NCBI GenBank assembly: GCA_005281725.1
Contig: SSBO01000120.1
Location: forward strand, 646 to 10,659
Reading direction: 5' to 3'
DNA length: 10,014 bases
DNA from: Wuchereria bancrofti
Taxonomy: Eukaryota; Nematoda; Chromadorea; Rhabditida; Onchocercidae
Shown here: positions 1-6,762 of the stretch, one piece after another
Position numbering within the stretch: position 1 is the stretch's first letter
Layout of the letters: each line of letters begins with the position of its first letter
The notes under the pieces: model-generated
The model's database searches: none
Told to the model about the DNA's origin: nothing
The model's input: only the letters and a program-made list of their open reading frames with translations
Translations under genes and position numbers: made by a program

Positions 1-365
1 TAAAAAATGGACTTTTTGCTGAAAATTGTTTTTCTTTTGCACAGTGTGCTAGAAAGTATATATTTTTATATTTGAATCATTCAAAAATTTGAAATATTAT
101 TTTATTAATAAGATATTTTTACAACAATATATTATTGTTATCATTAATTATCCTCTTAATTTATTTCTACTTTATTTTTATATCAATATTTATTGCTAAA
201 TTTGTAAAGTCTGCAACTTTTAAATTAGATCAAAACTACAAATAATTAGTCATTTCACTACTTCATATTGTATATTCGTAGTTATATTATTTTTATGTTT
301 AATCCAATGAAAGATCCACTTGTTTTCTACTCAAATACATATATATTTATGTGTATTGTTTATCT

Positions 366-391
366 ACGTCATACATTGACGTATACGTCAA
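366..391. promoter_or_regulatory. Cluster of ACGTCA/TGACGT half-sites with a 16-bp perfect palindrome
   Basis: TTGACGTATACGTCAA at 376-391 is a perfect inverted repeat, and a further ACGTCA lies at 366-371. TGACGT is the half-site bound by CREB/ATF-type bZIP proteins. Three copies within 26 bases stand out in a region where CpG is rare. No gene start is visible next to it, so a regulatory role is only inferred. Confidence 0.3.
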
Positions 392-842
392 CTTTATCTT
401 AAATAAGTATAATAATCATAAATAAGTACAGAACAAAAATGAAAAGTGACGAATTTTTAAAATTATCATATTTTCAGCTAAACTTACTAGCGTGTAATAA
501 TATAATAGAATAAATTTGTAAAAATCAGTAAATGATAAAGTAGAGAGTAATAATAATTGATCTGAAAATAATTTTCGTATTTATCAATTTATAGAGTATA
601 CCTAAATTTAGCTGTCATTAATCAACTAAATTAATGTTTACAACTTGAAATCATTATCAGAAATGTAAGCATTACAATTAATATGTATGATTTGATCGAT
701 TGAATTTGAAACAAAGCCTTAAAGCATTTTTTGAAGCATTGAAAAATAAATCTTAACAATTTCTATTAAACCAAAGAATACAACTGTTTAGTACAAAACA
801 AAAAATTCCGGACAAAGATTTTTAAAAATTCATTTCTCAAAG

Positions 843-1047
843 TTTTCTCTTTTTTTCTCTCTCTTTCTCTCTTTCTTTTCAGAAAAATACAAACAAAAAA
901 AGAAAGAGAAAAACATAACAAAAAAAAAACTTTTTGAAAAAAGAAAACGGGAAAATAATTATTTATCACATGAGTTAAGAAAAAAAATTTATCATTTTCC
1001 ATTTCTTCCTTATTACTTAATCACTCTCTCTTTCTCTCTCTCCTTCT
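843..1047. repeat. Pyrimidine tracts (CT/TTTC-rich)
   Basis: The plus strand is pure pyrimidine at 843-880 (38 bases) and again at 1024-1047. Between them is an A-rich stretch with AAAGAAAGAGAAAAAC, roughly complementary to the first tract. These are simple repeats, not coding. The open frames that cross them are low-complexity artefacts. Confidence 0.8.
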
Positions 1048-1415
1048 GTTATAAACTTAAGTAATATTTGACAAGGAAGAAAAAACAAAACAAAACGAAA
1101 AAAGCATAAATAAATTTGATGGATTTCAAAAAGCTGCTTGTTTTCATTTCCCTTTTTTTTGAACATTTATTTGTTTTTTATTTCCTTAAAATGTCTTTGT
1201 TTTGCTTTTTTAACTCTTCGAATGTTTCTCGTTGTTTTATTTTTTTTACATTTTCACTTTTTTCACTTTTTTTTCCATCATTTCTGATTAAAATCTCAAT
1301 AAAAAAAATTTTTATATAAATATTATCGAATAAAAGTTAATAAACAAAATAAACACAATTTTCATTAAAAAAAAATGATTTTTTTTTTGAAAAAAATTGA
1401 TGTTTTAATATTGAG

Positions 1416-1450
1416 TAATAAATAAATAAATAAACAAATAAATAAATATA
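1416..1450. repeat. TAAA/AAAT tetranucleotide repeat
   Basis: About eight units of AAAT, with one C interruption (AAACAAAT), run into an ATATATA stretch. It is an ordinary microsatellite. Confidence 0.8.
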
Positions 1451-1484
1451 TAAGTGGGAATTATTTGAAATTTGAATTCGATAT

Positions 1485-1741
1485 AAGAGAAAGAAAGAAA
1501 AACAGACAGAGAGAGAGAGGAAGAAAGAAAATGAATGAAAAAGGAACAAAAAATATTTCTTTTTGATTTAAATTTGAGTAACAAAATGATAATATATATG
1601 CATTATATATAGTAGAAATTATTGAAGAAATTAAAATTTTTTTTTTGATACATTAAAAAATGGGATGGGGGTAAAAAGAGAGAGAGAGAGAGGGAGAGAA
1701 AGGAGAAAAGAAATGAAAGAAAAAGGAAAAAGAAGAAAGAA
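1485..1741. repeat. Purine tracts (GA/GAAA-rich)
   Basis: The plus strand is purine-rich at 1485-1531 (two C interruptions) and almost pure purine at 1673-1741 (a single T at 1714), beginning with about eight GA units. The strand polarity is opposite to the pyrimidine tracts at 843-1047. Between the two purine tracts is ordinary AT-rich DNA. Confidence 0.8.
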
Positions 1742-1890
1742 TGATTAATGAGCGAATTAGTTAAGGAAAAATTTTTAGTCTATCTACTACACTAGCACAT
1801 TATTTCTATCCCAGAAAAAAGAAAATTTTTTTCATCTTTCATCTTCTTCCCATAAACTTATATATATATTTATATATATGCATTATATGT
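1592..1890. repeat. Two copies of an ATATATATGCATTATAT block
   Basis: TATATATGCATTATAT occurs at about 1593-1608 and 1873-1888 in direct orientation. In such AT-rich DNA this may be chance, though the shared TGCATT core makes the match longer than a plain AT run. Confidence 0.4.
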
Positions 1891-2051
1891 GTTAAACATA
1901 AGCGAATGTTTAAACATTTTTATACTTTTTTAAATTACACTTAATTATTATTATTATTATTAATTATTTTTAACTTCCCCCTTTATTCATCAAAATTGAA
2001 TAAAATTATATTATACATATACAAAAAAAAGAAGAAAATAANACTGCTTAC

Positions 2052-2164
2052 CTTGTGGTAAAATCGGTTATGCATGATGTGAAACACTGTTCCGCAACAG
2101 CATTGTATTGTGTCAAAAAATCTTTAAACGTCTTCAAATCTGTCTCCGTTGAATTTTCCGCCAT
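2052..2164 (-). CDS. Tim9: Tim9, mitochondrial import inner membrane translocase subunit, exon 1 (partial)
   Basis: Small Tim protein of the intermembrane space that, with Tim10, chaperones hydrophobic carrier precursors between the TOM and TIM22 complexes. The exon encodes 37 residues plus two bases. LKTFKDFLTQYNAVAEQC followed by FTSCITDFTT matches the N-terminal half of Tim9 (human: FKEFLGTYN...CFLDCVKDFTTR). CFTSC is the first of the two CX3C motifs that form disulfides. ATG at 2164-2162 is the first after the 5' acceptor and sits where Tim9 proteins start. The exon ends at a consensus donor ACAAG|GTAAGC, phase 2, so the next base should complete Arg. The second CX3C motif and the C-terminal helix must lie in another exon, which I could not find in 1-2051. 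The frame is undamaged, unlike the upstream aminotransferase. Confidence 0.92.
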
Positions 2165-2219
2165 ATTTGTCTTCAAATTGCCCACGTCCGTGAACAAACT
2201 CGTTCAAACACAGTTTGCT
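2165..2219 (-). promoter_or_regulatory. Tim9 5' UTR with candidate splice or spliced-leader acceptor
   Basis: On the minus strand ggcaatttag ends at 2218 and leaves a 52-base untranslated leader before ATG. Upstream lies a T-rich tract at about 2227-2236 (tatatttttc). In a nematode this could receive a spliced leader. It lies about 620 bases downstream of the aminotransferase stop. The site is inferred from sequence alone. Confidence 0.35.
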
Positions 2220-2841
2220 AAATTGCCAGAAGAAAAATATAAGACCTAAACCTTCTTGTTTTAACAGATATTTTAAAGTTGTATTCCTTTCGTATTTTTG
2301 AGGCTTGCAATTCAGAACCGATTTTTTTAATGCTTAAATTCGCAAAGGACAATTTAAAACAACATCAAAACTCCCTCAAAATCTCAACATCACCTTAAAA
2401 CGTAAATTAATCATTACAGTTGGCTAGAAACGAATAGGAAATACTTAACGAAGTCTCCCTTACTTCAACCTTTGGTTGAATCCCTAGAATTATTTCATAA
2501 CTATCAAAATATCTACCCTCACTTCAGCTGCTATTAATCTTCTCGTGTTTTCTTGAACCTAATGCTAGGGATCATAATTCAGGCTTTGATCCACAAAGTT
2601 GCGAGAGATACTGTAAAGAAGTTATGTATCCGTGGACATTTCGAAATCATAAGAAGGTGATATATATTGATCCGATGTAAATATCTTTATAAGTGAATGA
2701 AATTAATGAATAAAATTTCAGGGTAAAACATATATATGTATATACAATATGCTCAATTTTGATTCCAACAATTTACAACAGTTTTCGGAATGTGAAAGAA
2801 TGAAAAAATGATCACAAGGAACACACCACTGCATACTGATC
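2220..2841. other. Intergenic spacer between aminotransferase and Tim9
   Basis: I see no coding exon here on either strand. The stretch holds a short perfect hairpin (TTCAACC, three-base loop, GGTTGAA; 2464-2480) and an AT-rich ATATATGTATATA segment near 2731. A minus-strand acceptor-like site near 2610 (tctttacag) is followed by only a few open codons and was not used. Confidence 0.6.
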
Positions 2842-2898
2842 TTAAGCCATTTGAAATGATTTCAATATTGATTCTGCGGCATCCAATACCTTATCTGA
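2842..2898 (-). CDS. Aminotransferase exon 11 (C-terminus)
   Basis: The strong acceptor cttcttttcag is followed by SDKVLDAAESILKSFQMA and TAA (2844-2842). It joins exon 10 in phase 0 and matches the family's C-terminal helix (human KYAT3 has STLDAAEEII here). No clear AATAAA follows on this strand in the next 200 bases, so the poly(A) site is not placed. Confidence 0.9.
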   Translation of the reverse strand, partial: SDKVLDAAESILKSFQMA

Positions 2899-5800
2899 CT
2901 GAAAAGAAGATAGTTTTTAGTATTAAAATGCTGAAAATTACATTCTTAGCACCACAATTATTACTATCGTTATTACAGATCATTAAGTCAGTCAATGACC
3001 AGTAATATCCCACTCTGTTTAATTTAACATGACACATGCATAGTTTAAGTCGTTAACTTCTTCAGCTTCGAAGTATCACTACTGAATGCATCTAAAGAAC
3101 CTAACTAGAGTATCACTAATACAGTAAGCCAAACTATTTCATAAAAATTATATAATTGTATATTGCAAATTAACGAGTCAAAAATTTAAGTTAAGAATTG
3201 TCATACACTAGCAAAGCAGATTTAATATCCTAAAATCTATCTAAACTCTTACTTTGAAACAATACAAAATAAATTAGCAAGAATGAAAAAAGAATCAAAA
3301 ACCTTGAGGAAGCAAACATTACCTTGAAGAAGCAAACACGAATAAAATTATCGTTGTCCTGCTTATTTGAACCAGTGTAAAAAGCAGAATTTGGTATCAT
3401 TGCAAGCTTCTAAAATCTATGCTGTATTAGATAAATAATAATTCTCAGAAAACACTTTTAATATGGATTAAATAAACAATAGCATACCTTTTCACGACAC
3501 ATCCATCGTACAAAACGGAAATCCAATGGATCATTGTCTCCATCTGCTATTTTAGATGGACCATCTAAAAACTGAAGTACTAAGAATGATATTTTGGACA
3601 TAAGCTTATGTCGCTCCTCACATAGCGAAAAAACAATAATACAATAATCACTCCCAAACTAGCAATTAAACTACAAGTTAAATAGCAAATAAAATGTTTC
3701 GTCCTCCACATACCAACAGTAATTTGGAACCAAAAAAGAAAAATTCACCCAGCTGTGAAAAGTCAGCAACCATGAAGTAACCAGAATCAGGAATAATAGG
3801 TTTCATTCCAGCAGAGCGTAGTATTGATGCCATTCGATCTCTTTGTTGATTAGTTCAGACGTAATTCCTTTTTTCAAATAGCTTTCTGTTGGGTTATTTT
3901 CTATTATATCTAATTCTTTCTCAAATGCCTCAGTAACTGCTTGCTGCAAATCACTGAATGCATTGATGGTAACAGTTATTTCAGTGTTAACTTTGTCAGT
4001 TAAACAGCCAAACAGTATTAACTAAGAACATGCTGTTAATTTTCATTGGTTTCCATTATTTTCCAGTCACATTAGCACATTAACAATTCTCATCGGTTAA
4101 TATAAATCTTTTCCTTTTTAAAGAATGGCCTATGTCGTATCTTTATCAAGATAAATTTTTCTAATATCCTAGAATGTATAAAAGAATATAGTAAAATGTT
4201 AAAATATACAACAGAACATAGTGAAGAGTTAAATGAACCTTAGTATATTAATTTATATTAATTTTCATCGATGGATATAAAATATTGTAAGTATTAACAC
4301 CAACAAAATTCTACCCGAAATTAACAAAAAAAAAAAAAACTTAATTCGATTGCAATGTTAAAAAAATATACCTGGATTGGTGTAGGACATGTGAAGACAC
4401 AGTTTTGATGGATCCGTCTTAATGGTTCGAGAAGTTCAGCTGGCGCAACTGACCAACCCAATTTCCATCCTGTTACACTAAATGCTTTTCCAGCGCTACC
4501 GATAGTTATCGTACGATTATACATATCAGGTAAACTAGCTGAAAATAATATTAAAAAGTAGCAACTAACTTCAATGTTCTTTTATGCTAAAAAAGTTTTT
4601 TTTTTTCATTAAATAATAAAATGAATAGTTACACCAACCGAAGCGAATCATTTTCTTATCACCATATACATGCCATTCATATACCTCATCAGCTATTACT
4701 AGTAAATTATGGCGAACAACAACATTAGCTATTTTTTCCAGTTCTTCCCTTCAAAATCTAATATTTAGAAAATTTCAATATTATTATTATAATTTGTTCT
4801 TTGTTTTTGATACATCTATACCCGGAATACAGTGTTATTCGTTCACTGACTACTTTTTCAATGATAAATGATAGAAATAGCTTATTTTACTAATTCTTCA
4901 CTTATATTTCAATACACAGAGTGCTCAAATTGACCCAATAAATTCCCATAAGAATACCGACAAAAATTAGGTAACAAATGAAAATGTGAGCGCCTATAAA
5001 AAAATAAAGTAAAAAAATATTGCTAGAAAATACTAAAAGTTTATACAAGTTAAAGAAAAAATCTGAATAAATTTTTTTTTTAAAGTTATTGATGCAATAC
5101 AAAATTACTTTTCAGTCGATTAGTTAATACGACGGAGTTAGAAATTGGTATGAAAGAAAAAAATTGGAAATTTTTCTTAATTATTACAAAAAAGTCAAAG
5201 AAAAAAAGAGTAGACGACAATATACTGTGTGAATAATTTTCCTGCTGGATTGTGTGGATTATTGAGGACAATCATTTTCGTCCGATTGCTGATTTTCTTT
5301 TCAATCGCTTTCACATTTAACATATAATCCTTACTACTCTGGGGTTCCGATGATAAATTAAGCACAACTGGTACGGGTACACCACCTGCCATACGAATTT
5401 GTGGGACATAGCAATCAAATGCCGGATCAAGCACTGAAAATATATCAAGATTAACGATGAAAACTACACTTTACTACATACCTTGTTATCCTAACTCATG
5501 AAATTGCTAATTTTGAATAATAATCTGCAATGTTTTCTTTGCAATTGAATTATCCTTCTGATCTAATTTTCCTATAAAAAAATGAAATGTGAAAAAAGAT
5601 TTAATACTGATTAATATTACATATGCTTTATAAATGAATGAAAAGTACAAACCGATTACTTCATCACCATCACTTAGCCAACCCATGAATGAGTAGTATA
5701 GTGAAAGATATGCCCCAACGGTTACCAAAACATTTTGCTGTGCATCAACATTTACACCCAGTGTGCTTGAGTAAAGTCTTGATAGAGCACTCGTCTAAAA

Positions 5801-6694
5801 AGTAGCCAGAAAAATCAAGAAAAAGAAAAACCAACGAAAACCAAAAAAAGAAAAAAACATCAAACCGATTTAGAAAAGTAAAAACTTACTAGTCTTGGAT
5901 AACCGAAACCTCGACTATACTGATGCCAATCAGTTCTTTCTGGATGTCTGGCAACACTTTCTAACATTCCAGCTACAAATCTTGGCATAGGAGTGTCCGT
6001 GAAAACCCCATAAACAATGATGGAACTTCAATCTATCTTGGTGCTATTATAGACAGCGTATACAAGTATACAGATACAATGAAAATACATACATAGGGAA
6101 AAAAAATTAAAAGCGAGCTATTTGAGTTAATTAATGAAGTACTCATTCACCTGTCCAATATTGACTGCTTTACATTCTGCAGCTAAACTTGTAAATTCAA
6201 CTCTGCAAAATTAATTTCCGATTTTCCACCAATGTTTATCAAAAACACACCACTTTTATTTTAACTCAAATATATGTATGTACATTTAAGAAAAAGAATC
6301 AGATTATTACACATACATAATATCAAATAATACAACAAATAAATTGTTTCAGTATATATACTTCTTGACGTTTACTTAACTTTAAGAAAAAGACAAATTG
6401 CAACACATCAATATAAAAATACTGTAAAACAAAAAAAAATAATGTAACTAAAGAAAATTAAAAATGAGTTATACAAACATACCAAACGCTTGGTTTAACA
6501 TCCTTTACACGTCTCGAAAAACGTTGTCGTTGTTTGAATGAATTAACACACCCACCAACACTTTCATCTTTGATTTTCGTTATTAATGTATGAAATATAT
6601 TAAATTGATAGTGTAATGCTTTATTATTATATAACAATACATTTCCCAAACAAATAATCCCTTTACACACATCTAAGTGTAAAAAAAAAGACAT
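2842..6694 (-). CDS. Kynurenine aminotransferase / cysteine-conjugate beta-lyase (KYAT1/KYAT3 family), 11 exons, disrupted as sequenced
   Basis: This fold-type I PLP enzyme transaminates L-kynurenine to kynurenic acid, usually with a 2-oxo acid as amino acceptor, and can cleave cysteine S-conjugates. The exon model on the minus strand is 6694-6483, 6202-6151, about 6007-5890, 5794-5653, 5433-5226, 4748-4639, 4538-4372, 3943-3749, 3564-3488, 3409-3323 and 2898-2842, giving about 465 residues (human relatives are 422 and 454). Key residues by family comparison: Tyr in VTVGAY (5710-5708), Asn in NPHNPAGK (5251-5249), Asp and Tyr in ADEVYEW (4690-4679), the PLP Lys in TIGSAGKAFSVTGWKLGW (4488-4486) and the carboxylate-binding Arg in FIRVCFFK (3340-3338). 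Splice phases agree throughout except for four lesions: TGA at the exon 1/2 join, no AG acceptor before exon 3, a +1 shift in exon 3 and a -1 shift in exon 8. The family call is firm. Whether it is a working gene, a young pseudogene or an error-bearing assembly is open. Confidence 0.88.
3301..3340 (-). repeat. 20-bp tandem duplication across the exon 10 donor
   Basis: Two adjacent 20-base units (3321-3340 and 3301-3320) match except for one internal base and the last few bases. On the minus strand each ends in TCAAG|GT, so there are two candidate 5' splice sites 20 bases apart. The upstream one (GTAATG) gives the correct phase to exon 11. The downstream one (GTTTTT) is weaker and would add 20 bases and shift the frame. 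Confidence 0.85.
3323..3409 (-). CDS. Aminotransferase exon 10
   Basis: The acceptor agattttag is followed by KLAMIPNSAFYTGSNKQ and then NFIRVCFFK. The Arg (3340-3338) corresponds to human KYAT1 Arg398, which binds the substrate carboxylate. The donor is TTCAAG|GTAATG, phase 0. The last 18 bases of the exon and the first two of the intron are duplicated just downstream, creating a second potential donor (see the tandem repeat entry). Confidence 0.93.
3488..3564 (-). CDS. Aminotransferase exon 9
   Basis: The acceptor agtttttag opens the exon, which completes Asp from exon 8 and then encodes GPSKIADGDNDPLDFRFVRW and MCREK. It corresponds to the acidic loop and the FVKWM helix of human KYAT proteins. 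The donor is AAAAG|GTATGC, phase 0. The frame is intact for 77 bases. Confidence 0.92.
3749..3943 (-). CDS. Aminotransferase exon 8, with a one-base frameshift
   Basis: The acceptor gatttgcag is followed by QAVTEAFEKELDII and on to TSELINK, then a frame change at 3842-3841, then DRMASILRSAGMKPIIPDSG and YFMVADFSQL, ending CTGG|GTGAAT, phase 1. The family has an Arg between LINK and DRM. One A added to the AAA run would restore AAA AGA GAT. As written, the first frame reaches TGA about 13 codons later. Confidence 0.88.
4372..4538 (-). CDS. Aminotransferase exon 7 (PLP lysine)
   Basis: This is the most diagnostic exon: after SLPDMYNRT it reads TIGSAGKAFSVTGWKLGW, the class I/II aminotransferase Schiff-base motif, with the PLP Lys at 4488-4486 (human KYAT1 Lys247). 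It continues to HQNCVFTCPTPIQ and ends at CAG|GTATAT, phase 0. The acceptor is ttattttcag. The frame is intact for 167 bases. Confidence 0.97.
4639..4748 (-). CDS. Aminotransferase exon 6
   Basis: Codons EELEKIANVV to KKMIRF follow exon 5 without a gap against the family. ADEVYEW holds the Asp (4690-4688) that pairs with the PLP pyridine nitrogen and the Tyr (4681-4679) that contacts the ring. The acceptor, attttgaag|G, lacks a strong pyrimidine tract but is the only one that keeps phase. The donor is TTCG|GTTGGT, phase 1. Confidence 0.9.
5226..5433 (-). CDS. Aminotransferase exon 5
   Basis: The acceptor atattttcag is strong. The exon encodes (V)LDPAFDCYVPQIRMAGG, then a variable stretch, then KMIVLNNPHNPAGKLFT. 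The Asn in NPHNPAGK (5251-5249) corresponds to the residue that hydrogen-bonds the PLP ring oxygen. It ends ACA CA|GTATAT, phase 2. The frame is intact for 208 bases. Confidence 0.94.
5653..5794 (-). CDS. Aminotransferase exon 4
   Basis: The acceptor ctttttag is followed by 47 codons that begin TSALSRLYSS and end in SDGDEVI. It contains VTVGAYLSLYYSF, where the Tyr (5710-5708) corresponds to human KYAT1 Tyr101 at the active site. The donor is ATCG|GTTTGT, phase 1, and it joins exon 5 to make Val. There is no frame or stop problem. Confidence 0.93.
5890..6007 (-). CDS. Aminotransferase exon 3, with a damaged 5' end
   Basis: The frame from 6000 to 5890 encodes TDTPMPRFVAG, then a middle part ending WHQYSRGFGYPRL, the block before the dimer/substrate loop, and ends at a perfect donor CTA|GTAAGT. 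The family requires GFTDTP following GQ of exon 2. The sequence reads GGT TTT C ACG GAC, one base too many, and the two bases expected to be the acceptor AG (6009-6008) read GG. The 5' boundary given is therefore the homologous position, not a proven splice site. Confidence 0.75.
6151..6202 (-). CDS. Aminotransferase exon 2
   Basis: After the acceptor ttttgcag the exon reads A then VEFTSLAAECKAVNIGQ, matching the VEF/IEF...NLGQ block of KYAT enzymes. The donor is CAG|GTGAAT, phase 0. Its first base is A where the family needs G: joined to TG from exon 1 it makes TGA rather than TGG. No other AG gives an open frame here, because TAA lies in frame just upstream. The protein match makes the exon secure; its 5' junction is the problem. 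Confidence 0.85.
6483..6694 (-). CDS. Aminotransferase exon 1 (N-terminus, start uncertain)
   Basis: The frame is open from upstream of the chosen ATG (6694-6692) to the donor. The C-terminal part, SRRVKDVKPSVW, aligns with the segment just before the substrate-binding core in human KYAT proteins. The 70 residues begin MSFFLHLDVC and are hydrophobic then basic, compatible with a mitochondrial presequence but not diagnostic. The donor is TG|GTATGT, a near-consensus site, and leaves two bases (TG) of the tryptophan codon. The start was chosen because it is the first ATG after a good acceptor at 6754-6753. A start farther upstream through another exon cannot be excluded. Confidence 0.6.
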
Positions 6695-6752
6695 CAATGG
6701 AAAAAATATTACGTTGTACGATGGATTGCATAGGAAATGACTTCTGCTACAA

Positions 6753-6762
6753 CTGAAAGAGA
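6753..6762 (-). promoter_or_regulatory. Candidate 3' splice or spliced-leader acceptor upstream of aminotransferase exon 1
   Basis: On the minus strand the sequence reads tctctttcag|T, a strong pyrimidine-rich acceptor 58 bases before the proposed ATG. In nematodes such a site without an obvious upstream exon often takes a trans-spliced leader. No upstream coding exon was recognised, so trans-splicing is inferred, not shown. Confidence 0.4.

Larger units (their letters stand above)
1..2051 (-). other. Probable long first intron of Tim9, low-complexity DNA
   Basis: This follows the Tim9 donor on the minus strand and contains no recognisable second Tim9 exon: no twin-cysteine CX3C with the flanking pattern after an acceptor. 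It is dominated by A/T runs, CT and GA tracts, TAAA repeats and ATATAT blocks. If the gene is intact, the intron is at least 2 kb, far longer than those of the neighbouring gene. One N lies at 2042. Confidence 0.45.

Noticed and set aside
439..513. Plus-strand 24-codon frame starting MKSDEFLKLSYF, with an AG ten bases before the ATG.
   Set aside because: Too short to distinguish from chance in AT-rich DNA; no continuation found.
766..1549. Open frames rich in Phe, Lys and Ser on both strands.
   Set aside because: They are translations of CT/GA and poly-A/T tracts, not genes.
2055..2249. Plus-strand open frame of 64 codons.
   Set aside because: It is the antisense shadow of Tim9 exon 1, and its start is not at an ATG.
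2585..2618. Minus-strand acceptor-like tctttacag followed by 12 open codons (YLSQLCGSKPEL).
   Set aside because: No match to the aminotransferase or Tim9; not needed once the true last exon was found.
2808..3005. Plus-strand open frame of 65 codons.
   Set aside because: It lies antisense to the aminotransferase last exon and its intron; no family resemblance.
3045..3091. Candidate last exon of the aminotransferase (SDTSKLKKLTT, or MHSVVILRS from another acceptor).
   Set aside because: The exon at 2898-2842 has a stronger acceptor, the right phase and a clear match to the family C-terminus (SDKVLDAAESILKSF).
6151..6484. RNA editing (A-to-I) as the explanation for the junction TGA.
   Set aside because: Possible for this codon alone, but it cannot repair the missing acceptor or the two frameshifts nearby, so error or pseudogenisation is simpler.
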